64,000 nt of DNA from positions 682,001-746,000 of the forward strand of contig JADJWK010000001.1 of the NCBI GenBank assembly GCA_016716405.1. Direction: 5' to 3'. Source of the DNA: Candidatus Melainabacteria bacterium. Its GTDB lineage: Bacteria > Cyanobacteriota > Vampirovibrionia > Obscuribacterales > Obscuribacteraceae. Shown here one piece after another: positions 9,300 to 20,205 of this stretch (its first letter is position 1; each line of letters opens with the position of its first letter). Under the pieces are notes generated by a model. It saw only the letters and a list, made by a program, of their open reading frames with translations. It did no database searches and had not been told where the DNA came from. A program made the translations under genes and the position numbers.

Positions 9300-10438
9300 A
9301 GCAGGTGCGATGCCGGCTCGAAAGGCGAGTAGCCGTCGTCGTTGGGAATGACGCGCTGGCCTCCGACGAGCATGCCGGGCTTGGGGACTGACACTCCGCC
9401 TACCTTGACATCGACCGTGAGAACACAGGGAACATTGTCCAGTGCCGGGACGATGATGGCTATCGAAGATTCGCTGCAGGAGTTTATGGTCGCGGTGTTT
9501 CCATTGACCCTTACCTCTATGTCTTTTCTGTCTTTAGAGAAATTCTTGCCGCTTATTGTGAGGATGCCACCCGGGTTGACGCTTACCATGTCCATTGAGG
9601 TGATCTCCGGCTTGCCGGCGATGGTGAGGGTGAAGGTCTTCATTTTCTGACCGGATACGGTGATTTCGACAGACTTGTCTTTGCCTGCCTTCAACTTGTC
9701 CGGGACCGTGAATTCGATGAACTTGGGATCAGCCTTGCTGACTTCTGCGAGCTGTCCATCGACTTTGACTGTGATTGCTTTCTTGTCTTCAGGAAGATTT
9801 TTGCCGTTGGCTTTCACCTTGTCTCCGGCACCGGCGCGGGTAGGAGCCAGCCCGGTGATGCTGGGCTCCGCGGTGGTGGAGATCTGCCATTTGAATGCCG
9901 ACCCGGCTGCTCCAAAGGCCTGGAATATGATCTGGGTGGAGCCGGAGGTCAGAGCGTTGGAAAGATCCATGGACAGGGTCGGCTTGCCTTTGAAATCAGC
10001 TTCCTTGAAAAGATCACGTCCGGCCAGGGTGGCTCTCAGCCCTCTCAGGGGCTTGGTGCCGGAGCTGCCGTTCAGGACGCCCAGAGTGAGGGGGAGAAGC
10101 TCCTGTCCGGGTTGAAGAACTATGTAGTCGGCGAATTGCTCCCATTTGCCGCCGCCGGCGCAGACATGCTGTTTCGGCTTGACGATCAGGGCAGGCTTTT
10201 TCTTGGCTGTCTTGGTGCTGGTTTTGCCGGTATCTTTGGAATCTTTAGCGTCGGAGGCCTTGCCGTCGGCGTTTTTCTGATTGGCACTGCTGGTAGTGGC
10301 GGTTTTCACTTCTTGAGGCGCTTTTTCCTTGCCGTAGGTCTGGATGTACGGCGATTGAGCCCGGGCGGTCAGACCGCCTGCCGCAATCATTGCTACGGAA
10401 AGAGCCACTATAGATTTGAGTGATTTGCCTGCTAGCAT
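9296..10438 (-). CDS. Secreted IPT/TIG-domain protein
   Basis: A 380-residue exported protein. A signal peptide is clear at the start (Lys-rich, then a hydrophobic run ending GGLTARAQ, cut near residue 28). A Lys/Ser/Thr/Ala-rich linker (about 30-85) follows, then two immunoglobulin-like IPT/TIG modules with the typical opening PSITGLAPTRAGAGDKVKANGKN and PEITSMDMVSVNPGG, each with a G-x-N-F/L turn. Such modules are common in cell-surface proteins that bind polymers or other proteins. The start has AAGGAAA upstream. The binding partner is unknown. Confidence 0.75.
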   Translation of the reverse strand: MLAGKSLKSIVALSVAMIAAGGLTARAQSPYIQTYGKEKAPQEVKTATTSSANQKNADGKASDAKDSKDTGKTSTKTAKKKPALIVKPKQHVCAGGGKWEQFADYIVLQPGQELLPLTLGVLNGSSGTKPLRGLRATLAGRDLFKEADFKGKPTLSMDLSNALTSGSTQIIFQAFGAAGSAFKWQISTTAEPSITGLAPTRAGAGDKVKANGKNLPEDKKAITVKVDGQLAEVSKADPKFIEFTVPDKLKAGKDKSVEITVSGQKMKTFTLTIAGKPEITSMDMVSVNPGGILTISGKNFSKDRKDIEVRVNGNTATINSCSESSIAIIVPALDNVPCVLTVDVKVGGVSVPKPGMLVGGQRVIPNDDGYSPFEPASHLL

Positions 10439-10527
10439 TTTCGCTAATTTCCTTTTCGATTAGACCGGACAGGGTCATTATAGATTCTTGCGCGGTCTTT
10501 TGCAGAAAACGGCTGCTGACATCCGGC

Positions 10528-11532
10528 TCAAAAAGTAACTGTTTCTTTGTGTCCGAGGAGGAACTCATCGATGTCGGCTGATGTGGGGAGAGCCGGTATG
10601 GCGCCGGCTTTCGTGCAGGCCAAACCGCCGATGGCGTTGGCCCGTTTGACGATGTTCTCCAGGGTGTTCAAGTCCAGTCCGTTGAGAGTGGCTTTACGGT
10701 CTTTGCTATCTTTTATATGACTGAGGAGCCCGGCGAGAATACCGGCATTGAATCCGTCCCCGGCGCCAGTGGCTTCCACCAGCTTGATAGAGAAGCCGGG
10801 TATGGTCCTGGCGGTCTTGGGAGTAGCAAAGAAGGCTCCTCTCGAGTCCAGGGTTATGATGAAGAGACTGAGGCCATTCTCTGATCGGAGCTTCTCGGCT
10901 TCTTTCAGGTCGGTTTTTCCGGTGAGAAACTCGAGCTCCGGTTCGTTGATCTTGACTATGTCTGCCCATGACAGCGAGTCGAGAATTGCTTTGCGGCAGG
11001 CTTCCGGCGAAGGCCAGAGGCTGAGACGTACATTAGGATCATAAGATATGAGCATGCCATTTTCCCTGGCCAGCTCGACTGCTCGCCTGGTAGCCGAGCG
11101 CGCCGGCTCCTCGATCAGCGAGATCGAGCCGAAATGGAGGACCGACGCGTTCTTGAAGAGCTCCGGCTTGAGGTCCTCGGCGGTGAGTCTCGTGTCCGCG
11201 CAGGAAATTCGCGAGAATTCGGCCAGTTTCCGATCCCCGGTGGAGGTGGTGACGACATAAGCCATGCGGGTCTGGGCCTGGCTGTCTTCAATGGTACAGT
11301 CGACGTTGATGCCGTTCTCCCTCAGGACGGATTTGAGCCAGATCCCGAACTCGTCCTTGGAGACTCGACCGATGAAAGCCGTATCGACGCCCTGCCTTGC
11401 CAGGCCGACCGCGGTGTTGGCCGGCGCTCCGCCAGGAGCCTTGGTAAAGGATTCGGCATCCGGGAGCTCGGCACCGACAGTGGTGCACACCCAGTCCACC
11501 AGAATCTCCCCGAGACAAAGTACGTCGGACAT
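10528..11532 (-). CDS. PfkB family carbohydrate kinase, probably fructokinase
   Basis: A 334-residue sugar kinase. The N-terminal glycine-rich motif GGAPANTAVGLARQG (about 34-48) and the C-terminal signature with GAGDGFNAG (256-264, Asp259 as catalytic base) define the PfkB/ribokinase family. The DPNVR motif (165-169) is typical of fructokinases and 2-keto-3-deoxygluconate kinases. It phosphorylates a furanose sugar with ATP; fructose is the best guess. AAGGAG precedes the ATG. It is transcribed toward the IPT/TIG gene with an 89-base gap. Confidence 0.88.
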   Translation of the reverse strand: MSDVLCLGEILVDWVCTTVGAELPDAESFTKAPGGAPANTAVGLARQGVDTAFIGRVSKDEFGIWLKSVLRENGINVDCTIEDSQAQTRMAYVVTTSTGDRKLAEFSRISCADTRLTAEDLKPELFKNASVLHFGSISLIEEPARSATRRAVELARENGMLISYDPNVRLSLWPSPEACRKAILDSLSWADIVKINEPELEFLTGKTDLKEAEKLRSENGLSLFIITLDSRGAFFATPKTARTIPGFSIKLVEATGAGDGFNAGILAGLLSHIKDSKDRKATLNGLDLNTLENIVKRANAIGGLACTKAGAIPALPTSADIDEFLLGHKETVTF

Positions 11533-11604
11533 GTTTTATCTCCTTTGAGTTACTTGCAGTATACCCGCCAAAGCCTGATCCCGTAACGGTCTTGTTCAAT
11601 TAGG

Positions 11605-11636
11605 CCAGGTTGGCTACGCAAGCTGCGCCAACCTGG
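11605..11636. other. Perfect 10-bp hairpin in divergent intergenic region
   Basis: CCAGGTTGGC and GCCAACCTGG are separated by 12 bases. It lies about 73 bases upstream of the PfkB start on one side and 326 bases before the HD gene on the other, so it could be a leader structure or an operator. There is no T-run on either side, so it is not a normal terminator. Nothing else was recognised in the 429-base gap 11533-11961. Confidence 0.45.
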
Positions 11637-11961
11637 ATGGACCGAACAAGTCAAGAATTAAGGAGCCGGTTCTCCGGTGCGGTTTTATTGACGTCAAGAG
11701 GAAAAGGCAGGCCTGTGCATGTATTGCAGGATGCTGCCCGATTCCTGGCCGAATCCTGCCCGAATCCTCGCGGGTCTCTGGTTTGTTGCACGAGCTTTCC
11801 GGTAGGCCTAGGGTAGAAATATCTCGCAATATCAATCTCAGATCAGGCACAGGGCAACAAACCAGGCAAATTCTCCCGACTTTTCCACGATGCTCCTCGA
11901 GCGTCCGGTTTGGCCCGTGCCCTCAATCCACCTGATGGTGATCGTCGAAAGGAGACACGTC

Positions 11962-12480
11962 ATGAAAAAGCAAAATGACGGCACCATCACCCTCAGGCAG
12001 CTCCGTAACTGGTGCTCCGAGGCGCATGGTGCCCAGACTTACGGAGAGTTTCCGTATTCCTTCCATCTCAGCGCCGTGGAAGCAGTGGCAATTCGTTTCG
12101 GCTTCCGCAGCAGGACCGTTCGAATGGCATGCTGGGCTCACGACGTTCTGGAGGATACGGCAAGGAAATCAAAGGATATGCTGTCAGCCGGATTTCCCCG
12201 GCGGGTAGTGAGCATCGCTGAAGCCGTCACCGACGAGCCTGGCGATACCCGCGAAGAAAGAAAGCAGAAGACCTATCCGAAAATCGCCGGAGACAGGCTG
12301 GCTATCATCGTGAAGTTGTGCGACCGGATTGCCAATGTCGAGAGTTCGCGTATGCGCTCGAGACGCAAGTACCGGCGCTATCAAGAGGAGCACCGAAGCT
12401 TCAAGGCTCACCTCTTCAACCCGCGCGATCGCAAGCTGTTGCCGCTCTGGCAGCACCTGGAGAGGATTCTGGAAGGTTAG
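11962..12480 (+). CDS. HD-domain protein, RelA/SpoT hydrolase-like (MESH1 type)
   Basis: A 172-residue single-domain protein. CWAHDVLEDT (about 58-66) is the metal-binding HD motif in the form seen in the (p)ppGpp hydrolase domain of SpoT and in MESH1; the later KLCDRIANVE segment supplies the second conserved Asp (LADR.HN in SpoT). No synthetase or regulatory domains follow, so by comparison it could be a stand-alone alarmone hydrolase, or another nucleotide phosphohydrolase. The start at 11962 has GGAG 7 bases upstream; an upstream in-frame ATG at 11890 has none. Confidence 0.7.
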   Translation: MKKQNDGTITLRQLRNWCSEAHGAQTYGEFPYSFHLSAVEAVAIRFGFRSRTVRMACWAHDVLEDTARKSKDMLSAGFPRRVVSIAEAVTDEPGDTREERKQKTYPKIAGDRLAIIVKLCDRIANVESSRMRSRRKYRRYQEEHRSFKAHLFNPRDRKLLPLWQHLERILEG

Positions 12481-12559
12481 ACAAGTGATCGGGAGCGCAT
12501 CCCGGTCTCTTGCTCTCCATCCTGATCCTCTTCATTTTTCCGATTGTCTAACTGTAGAG

Positions 12560-12566
12560 AATAGTA
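12560..12566 (+). other. TATAGTA-like 3' element (AATAGTA)
   Basis: One-mismatch copy, 80 bases past the stop of the HD gene. See the exact copies at 14199, 17833, 33009, 46087, 47098, 50488 and 53931. Confidence 0.3.
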
Positions 12567-12570
12567 AGTG

Positions 12571-12654
12571 CCGGAAAGAGCTATCTGCGCCTGACACTGT
12601 AACAGATACCGGTCTTTCCAGGGCTGTGCTCAACCAGGTCCTGGTTTGCCCTGG
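12571..12654 (+). other. Structured intergenic segment, possible small RNA or leader
   Basis: Two adjacent composite hairpins. The first pairs GGAAAGA with TCTTTCC and, inside it, TATCTG with CAGATA (12573-12619). The second pairs CCAGGGC with GCCCTGG and, inside it, AACCAG with CTGGTT (12618-12654). The paired arms keep helical order, as in a folded RNA rather than a terminator, and no T-run follows. The rest of the 440-base gap 12481-12920 has a GGGA/TCCC hairpin with a T-rich tail right after the HD gene and no gene. Confidence 0.4.
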
Positions 12655-12920
12655 CTCGAATCAGGGCTGTGACTGGCATTTCAGGCCCGGCCGCAGTTAG
12701 CGCGAACGGTTAAACATTAGCGCGGGTGCGCCAGGCTGGCTTCGAGCTGGTCAGCGCATAATCCGTAAATCTTCTTGAGCGGTACCGAGGCCGGCAATAA
12801 GCTCCAGTCTTATCTCAATCAACAGCTCTCGATGCAGGAGGAATCAGGAAAAAACAAGAACGTCTGTAATCCGAGACACTCGCATCCCAACATTTAGCAA
12901 ACGAAGAGGAGCCAGGCTCT

Positions 12921-14144
12921 ATGAGTCGAACCCATGGTAATGATTTTCACTTGCTTCTGAGCGAGCTTGCCGCTCTGGTCGAAGAGGCGACCCGGTTGCT
13001 TGCGGTCCTCGCCGGTCTCGTCGAGGCATGCAAGCGGGTAGATGCCGAGATCGAGCCGTCCGCCTGGACTGATCTGATCGAGCAGAATCTGGGCGACCAG
13101 AGAGGGCTGGACATCGTTTCGGCTAGCCGTCTCGAGACCGTGCTCAGACATCAGGCGGTTTATTACAGCTATCACTCCCGGCGCCACGAGCTACGTGCTG
13201 TGCGGGATCGCATTGTCGGTCTCGAGAAACAGCTCATCGCCATGCTCGCCGATCCTTCTGTCGTGGCGCCCGGGTCTGAATGGCGAACGGTGATCATAGC
13301 CGCTCTGCTCGCCGCCGACGAAGCGGCAGCAGCCAGCCCTTCTTACGAAGGCACTATGCCCTGTCCCCTGGATATGGACCGGGATCACTTCAGTCTCGTG
13401 GCGATCAAGAAGGCATTTGCCGACCTGATCAAGTATCTGGACAAGCGACCTCAGCGCAAATGCCGTGCCATGAGCCTGACCACCAGTCTGAAAGGGCTCT
13501 ATTCCTGCAGGCCTGCAGTCTTGCCGGAAGCGCTCGGTGAGGATGGAGCGGTCCGGGAGATGCGGCAGGTCGCCGGCCTTGCTTTCGTTGATACTGCTAG
13601 TGGTGAGCATCCGCATCTGGCCGCTCTGCCCGCCCGCTTGAAGGAGCTCAGGGACCTGGTGGAAGCAGCCAATCGGGCCGCCGAGCAGTTTCGCAAAGGC
13701 GCCAAGGCTGAGCTGAACGAACGCGACTACGCCCGGCGTCTCGTGGAGGTGCTGGATGCGGGTCTCAGCGACTTCCCTCCCCTCGAGAGCCGCCAGCGCC
13801 AGGAGCAGAGCCGGTATGCCTACGAGAAGTCCAGGAACGCGGTGCTTCTGGCGGTTATGAAGGCGGAGAGCGCTCGCCTGGAAGTGGTTGAGGGTCTCCT
13901 GGCAGCGGCGGCGGAGACCGAGGCTCTGGACGGCGAGATCGAGCGCGATCACCGGGCTACCTGTGAAAAGCTCTTCACTCGCCGCCTCGCTATCCTCCTC
14001 TGTCTCGAGGCCGATGTGCTCATCAGAGAAGCTGGCCGGTGTCTGTCTGCCGCCTACCAGGTTGTCCAGGACGATGTCTCGGACGGACGAGGCAAAGCTG
14101 CCCTGGAAGCCCGATTCTCAGAAGTCGTTAAACGCTTGAGCTGA
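12921..14144 (+). CDS. Hypothetical protein, helical, no known family
   Basis: A 407-residue soluble protein not recognised. It is rich in Ala, Leu, Glu and Arg with long predicted helices throughout (for example the start region LLSELAALVEEATRLLAVLA), few glycines and no signal peptide or membrane segment. This is the look of a helical-bundle or coiled-coil scaffold. GAGGAG before the ATG supports the start. A strong terminator follows at 14150. Nothing nearby suggests a role. Confidence 0.75.
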   Translation: MSRTHGNDFHLLLSELAALVEEATRLLAVLAGLVEACKRVDAEIEPSAWTDLIEQNLGDQRGLDIVSASRLETVLRHQAVYYSYHSRRHELRAVRDRIVGLEKQLIAMLADPSVVAPGSEWRTVIIAALLAADEAAAASPSYEGTMPCPLDMDRDHFSLVAIKKAFADLIKYLDKRPQRKCRAMSLTTSLKGLYSCRPAVLPEALGEDGAVREMRQVAGLAFVDTASGEHPHLAALPARLKELRDLVEAANRAAEQFRKGAKAELNERDYARRLVEVLDAGLSDFPPLESRQRQEQSRYAYEKSRNAVLLAVMKAESARLEVVEGLLAAAAETEALDGEIERDHRATCEKLFTRRLAILLCLEADVLIREAGRCLSAAYQVVQDDVSDGRGKAALEARFSEVVKRLS

Positions 14145-14149
14145 TTTCG

Positions 14150-14185
14150 ATCGGGACCGAATCAAGTATTCGGTCCCGATTTTTC
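14150..14185 (+). terminator. Intrinsic terminator
   Basis: Perfect 13-bp stem ATCGGGACCGAAT/ATTCGGTCCCGAT with a 5-base loop and a run of T, 6 bases after the stop of the 407-residue gene. Confidence 0.92.
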
Positions 14186-14198
14186 TTGTTTTGAAAAA

Positions 14199-14205
14199 TA
14201 CTATA
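14199..14205 (-). other. TATAGTA 3' element
   Basis: Exact copy on the minus strand, 89 bases past the stop of the HAD gene and 29 bases past its terminator stem. Confidence 0.5.
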
Positions 14206-14234
14206 ACGCATAAAAGAAAATGTCTCGAAAAGAG

Positions 14235-14284
14235 AAAGCAGTGGATCTTCGCCGGCAACCGGCCGGTTTGAGATCCACTGCTTT
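14235..14284 (-). terminator. Intrinsic terminator of HAD gene
   Basis: 14-bp perfect stem AAAGCAGTGGATCT/AGATCCACTGCTTT enclosing a smaller CCGGC/GCCGG stem; on the minus strand it is followed by CTCTTTTC. It ends the converging HAD gene. Confidence 0.85.
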
Positions 14285-14293
14285 CAATCAAGC

Positions 14294-15139
14294 TCAGGCG
14301 GAATGCTCGTCCATGTTATCCATGGCTTCGCAAGGGTTGTCCGCGGCGGCGCTGAAATCGACATTGCCGGCGTTGCGCTTGCGACGGATCAGCCTGTTGA
14401 TCACACGCTCCTCGACCTCGAGCCAGTTGCCCGACCGGAAGAGACGGAACTTGCTTTCCGGGAACCGGTCGTTTGGTCCGGCAAGGCTGGTCTCCAGGGG
14501 CAGATAGACGAAGTTGGTCTTCGCCAGGGCCGCCCCGTCGGAGCGCACGCTATTGCCGATGAACGCCGAGTAGCGCGGGTGCACATCCAGGTCTTCGATA
14601 TATTCACCGACCAGCTCAGCCTTGTTCTCGTTGAGGGTGATGATGATGTCGTCGAAGACCGAGGCGAGCCCGCTCTGGCGAATCTTGTACTTCTGCGCTT
14701 CCCTGCTTCCCACAGTCACGGCGACGATGAGGAAGTTGTGGCGAGCGCGGGTGAGTACCGGCAGAGCATTTGGAAAGAGCTCCGGCTGGTTGAAGAAAGG
14801 GGCGCTGCCGATACGCTGGCAGATCAGTGCCACTTCCCGGTTCTGGCGCTTCCCGAAGGTCTTGCACAGGATTCCGTAGGCTTCGGCGATGGCTTTGCCG
14901 AAATTCTCGCGTTCGAAGCCGCGGTGAGGCATGGAGCCGTAATATGACTGCTCGAGGGTTTGCCGGGCGATCTTCTTGTCGAAGCCGCACAGCGCCATGA
15001 GCGTCGCAAACTCGTTGACGGCGGAGTCGAAGTACTTCTGGCACTCCATTACCGTCCCGTCAATGTCAACAAACAAGGCAGCGATCTTGCCACCCGGAGC
15101 ACACATGTTGCGCTCGGGAGTGTGGCAGTTCTTTCTCAT
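14294..15139 (-). CDS. HAD superfamily hydrolase
   Basis: A 281-residue haloacid dehalogenase-type phosphohydrolase. Motif I is DIDGT at about residues 25-29 (nucleophile and acid Asp); VAVTVGSR gives the Ser/Thr-type motif II; IGNSVRSDGAALAKT is the acidic metal-binding motif IV. The helical cap domain lies between I and II. The substrate is unknown. AAGGAAA precedes the ATG. The C-terminal tail after motif IV (basic RLIRRKRN, then acidic) is longer than in simple family members. Confidence 0.82.
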   Translation of the reverse strand: MRKNCHTPERNMCAPGGKIAALFVDIDGTVMECQKYFDSAVNEFATLMALCGFDKKIARQTLEQSYYGSMPHRGFERENFGKAIAEAYGILCKTFGKRQNREVALICQRIGSAPFFNQPELFPNALPVLTRARHNFLIVAVTVGSREAQKYKIRQSGLASVFDDIIITLNENKAELVGEYIEDLDVHPRYSAFIGNSVRSDGAALAKTNFVYLPLETSLAGPNDRFPESKFRLFRSGNWLEVEERVINRLIRRKRNAGNVDFSAAADNPCEAMDNMDEHSA

Positions 15140-15494
15140 CTTGGTTTCCTTTTTCTCTTTGCTGAAAACTTCAGGTACAGCTCCAACCCGCCAGTATCCA
15201 TACGCGCTGGTTCCATAGGCTTCTCCCGCCTGACCGCTGGTCGGGGAAAAGATGAGACGGCTCGTTTAGATGAGTACTTTGGGTCTAAGTCCTGAATTCA
15301 AAAATAAAATGACAACTAGAAACTAGAACACCGGTGCCTGATGAAATAAGGTGGTAGTCAAGGGTTGGAGGCGATTGCGGTTTTGTTTCGACCGCCTGAC
15401 AACAGCGTCAAAGCAGCAAATCCGGGCATTCTGCTGGAAATGCACCACTGGCGGTTCAACAATTGTTGCCTGTCGGGCAGCTAGCGCAGCCTGT

Positions 15495-16121
15495 TTACTT
15501 GAAGGCCTTGATCTGGCTGAAGAAGGCTTTGGCAGCCTCGACATCGATGGGACGATCGTTGTCGCTGTTCAGAGCCATGAGCAGGAAGACTTTCTCGTTG
15601 CTGGGCATCACACAACCGAGCAGCGCTGGCATATCGGTTCCTTTCGAATTGAGGACTCCGGTGAGATAGGGCATCTCGATTCCGGCTACCGGCATGGTTC
15701 CTTTGTCCTTTACCGCCATTGAGCTTGTTTCGCCGGATCCGGTGGGAACCCGGCTGGCGATCTGCTCGACCATCTCTTCGGCGGTGACTTTTTCTTTCTC
15801 GGCTTTCATCTTGATGAATGAGTAGGTCGTCTTTGTTGTTTCGTCCTCCACCGAAGCGAGAGTGAAGAAACCGGCGATATCGAAGCCCATGGTGTATTTG
15901 TAGTCCTCTCCCAGGGGCTCCTCGAAAACAACCAGACCGTCGACTAATTTTTTGACGTTCTCAGGATTTGTCGCTTGAGAGCTGAAGTTCCAGAGGAATA
16001 TGGCGCCCAGACCGAGCCCACCGATAGTCAGTATGAAGAGGGCGACCAGGACCCCAATCAGCCATTTGGCCCAGGTAGCCAGGCCGAAATTGTTTCTCGT
16101 TTGCCGTCGCACTTGCATCAT
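15495..16121 (-). CDS. Membrane-anchored hypothetical protein
   Basis: A 208-residue protein with a basic N-terminus and one membrane helix (about 18-45, WLIGVLVALFILTIGGLG), then an extracytoplasmic domain of about 160 residues of unknown family. The domain has the outline of small secreted lipid- or ligand-binding folds but I do not recognise it. GAGGAAA lies before the two consecutive ATGs. The 355 bases between its end and the HAD start hold no gene. It stands alone on the minus strand. Confidence 0.72.
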   Translation of the reverse strand: MMQVRRQTRNNFGLATWAKWLIGVLVALFILTIGGLGLGAIFLWNFSSQATNPENVKKLVDGLVVFEEPLGEDYKYTMGFDIAGFFTLASVEDETTKTTYSFIKMKAEKEKVTAEEMVEQIASRVPTGSGETSSMAVKDKGTMPVAGIEMPYLTGVLNSKGTDMPALLGCVMPSNEKVFLLMALNSDNDRPIDVEAAKAFFSQIKAFK

Positions 16122-16591
16122 ATTTTCCTCTGAGAGTCAGAAAGCCGCATGCCAGGGCAAGTTTAGCACCTGTAAACAGTACTGTGATAGTTCAGCCATG
16201 TCCGCCTTCGCGCTAGCTTCTGGCAACCCCTCCGGGAATTCGTATATACGGGTGTTTCGCTCGAGTCTTTGTTCGCGGGCACTCCGGATATGCGATGGAT
16301 GTTTTTCAAGGGGGCGCCGGGCCTTGCTTATACATTGCCTTTATTTTTTGCGCTAGGGACTCTCCTGTTACATAGCTTTAGCCGGAGCCCATTTCATTGA
16401 TTCGGTATTTCCGGATCAGTTTCACTTCAGGAGCATTCTGTTCGTTCTGCGATTTATTCCTTTTTTTTCGAAAAGCCTTCCAAACACTCAAGTTTTCTTC
16501 CGGCCGCTTCCGATTTCATCGGGCGTCTCAAGGCAGCTTGCTCGTGAATGTCGGCTTTTCGATTCTCAACAACTTTTCTAGGGGAACGAAA
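16122..16591. other. 470-base divergent intergenic region
   Basis: Lies between the membrane-anchored orphan (minus) and thioredoxin (plus), so it must hold both promoters. I see no convincing -35/-10 pair or hairpin. A plus-strand frame stays open upstream of the thioredoxin start but lacks a ribosome site and matches nothing. Confidence 0.3.
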
Positions 16592-16915
16592 ATGAGTCAA
16601 GTAATCCATGTGGACGAGTCGAATTTTCCGTCGGTTGTCGTGGAATCCGACATTCCGGTGGTTCTGGATTTCTATGCGCCCTGGTGCGGACCCTGCCGCC
16701 GCCTGGCGCCGGAGCTGGACAAGCTCGCTGTCGAATTCGCCGGTTCGGTGAAGATCGTCAAAGTCAATGTCGACGAGAACTCGAAACTCGCCGACGCATA
16801 TCAGGTCCGTGGTCTGCCCACCATTCTCTTCATGAAGGACGGCGAGGTCGTGGACCAGCATGCCGGACTTCTCAGCCTGGCTCAGCTCCGATCTTACGTG
16901 CTGCGCCTTCAATAA
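16592..16915 (+). CDS. trxA: Thioredoxin
   Basis: A 107-residue thioredoxin, the normal family length. The redox-active site YAPWCGPCRR lies at about 28-37, and the cis-proline loop is GLPTILF. It reduces protein disulfides in the cytoplasm using thioredoxin reductase. The start was set at 16592 because GGGGAACGAAA precedes that ATG; the longer open frame has no support. The next gene begins 20 bases on and is probably co-transcribed. Confidence 0.95.
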   Translation: MSQVIHVDESNFPSVVVESDIPVVLDFYAPWCGPCRRLAPELDKLAVEFAGSVKIVKVNVDENSKLADAYQVRGLPTILFMKDGEVVDQHAGLLSLAQLRSYVLRLQ

Positions 16916-16935
16916 GCCCGAGAAAGGGAGTCCGG

Positions 16936-17757
16936 ATGATGCGCAAGTATTTGAGAAGGGTCCTGATGATGGTCCTGCCTGCCATTGTCGTGGCTCTTAT
17001 GTCCGTGCCTATGGCTAACGCCCAGGGACGCTTCGACAATTTCGGCAGCTTCCGTCGCATCGAGGCTGTCGAACCTGATACCGCTGCCGGTGAGGTGACT
17101 CGCTCGAACGAGTATCTCGGCGATACTCTTCTGCGTACCACGGTGCGTTACCAGAACGGTTCGGTGAGGATCCAGGAGTATCTTCCCGGCGGAGTAATCA
17201 GGGCGGAGGTGCTTACCGATTCCGGAGGCGCCTCCACCGTCAAGCTTTTCACCGCCGACGGCAAGGGTATTGCCCGGCTCACCAGGATCGAGAAAGGTCG
17301 AATCGAGCAGACCGTTTACCGCAGTGACGGCAGAACTCTCTGGACCCGCAGCGTGATCACGCAGTCCGGATCCGGTCCGTCGCAGCGTCAGGTCGACTAC
17401 TTCGACCCATCCGGTCGCCTGCGCGTGCACCGGGAATTCGATGCTTCCGGTGTGATGAACGTCACGGTCTACGATGGGCAGGGAACGGTCGCCTACAAGC
17501 AGCGATGGCTATCCGGAGTGAGCGGCTATGTGCTGGTCATGGTGGAAGAGCCCCTGCCGGGCAAGCGATCACGCCGTCTTTACCTGACCGGAAGCCAGGT
17601 CGATCGGTGCGAGTATCTTCGCAGTGATGGCACCGTCTCTTCGACGGAGCCCGGCCTCAGCTCTCCGCTGGACCCTTCGCGCCTGAGTGAGTACGCGCCC
17701 GGCGACGACCCTTCCATCCCGGACGGCATCGAGCCCGACCGCAGAATCAGGCGCTAG
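16936..17757 (+). CDS. Secreted hypothetical protein
   Basis: A 273-residue exported protein with a clear signal peptide (MMRKYLRR, hydrophobic core, cut after SVPMANA). The mature part is full of short repeats of the kind Y-x-x-D/S-G-x-L/T (YRSDGRTLWTR, YFDPSGRLRV, YDGQGTVAY), resembling toxin-antitoxin MORN or YD-type strand repeats, and ends in an acidic/proline tail. It follows thioredoxin by 20 bases with AAAGGGAG as ribosome site. Function unknown; a periplasmic or surface role is likely. Confidence 0.72.
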   Translation: MMRKYLRRVLMMVLPAIVVALMSVPMANAQGRFDNFGSFRRIEAVEPDTAAGEVTRSNEYLGDTLLRTTVRYQNGSVRIQEYLPGGVIRAEVLTDSGGASTVKLFTADGKGIARLTRIEKGRIEQTVYRSDGRTLWTRSVITQSGSGPSQRQVDYFDPSGRLRVHREFDASGVMNVTVYDGQGTVAYKQRWLSGVSGYVLVMVEEPLPGKRSRRLYLTGSQVDRCEYLRSDGTVSSTEPGLSSPLDPSRLSEYAPGDDPSIPDGIEPDRRIRR

Positions 17758-17769
17758 TTTCCGTCTTTG

Positions 17770-17808
17770 AGCTCCCCGGCGATCCAGCCACGACCCGGGG
17801 AGCTTTTA
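17770..17808 (+). terminator. Intrinsic terminator of trxA operon
   Basis: AGCTCCCCGG/CCGGGGAGCT stem with a 15-base loop followed by TTTT, 12 bases after the stop. Confidence 0.85.
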
Positions 17809-17832
17809 TCTCTGAAGAGAAATACGAAAACA

Positions 17833-17839
17833 TATAGTA
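17833..17839 (+). other. TATAGTA 3' element
   Basis: Exact copy on the plus strand, 76 bases past the stop of the preceding gene and 29 bases past its terminator stem; it also abuts the T-run of the opposing terminator. Confidence 0.5.
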
Positions 17840-17840
17840 A

Positions 17841-17896
17841 AAAATATGACTGTGAGGTCAAAAATTCTCCGAGAATTTTGACGCTACAGTCATATT
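17841..17896 (-). terminator. Long two-tier terminator of the peptidase gene
   Basis: AATATGACTGT (17843-17853) pairs with ACAGTCATATT (17886-17896) and, inside, GTCAAAAATTCTC pairs with GAGAATTTTGAC. On the minus strand the stem runs straight into TTTTTT, 30 bases after the stop of the S9 peptidase. It is unusually long and AT-rich for this genome. Confidence 0.8.
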
Positions 17897-17925
17897 GGTC
17901 CGGCGTATGTCCAACATGGGCTCGC

Positions 17926-20091
<2,166 letters not shown>

Positions 20092-20205
20092 GCTCGTTTC
20101 CTTTGTTTTGTGCAAGAGCGTATTCTAACTAAATCTATTTAAGAAATCCCGAAAGATGTCAGGGGGCGCGGCTTTATATGTATAATCCTGACGAGGTCCG
20201 GGTTT

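Noticed and set aside
11890..11961. Upstream ATG extending the HD protein by 24 residues
   Set aside because: No ribosome site there; GGAG precedes the ATG at 11962.
12640..12680. tRNA-like TCGAAT segment
   Set aside because: No acceptor stem or anticodon arm around it.
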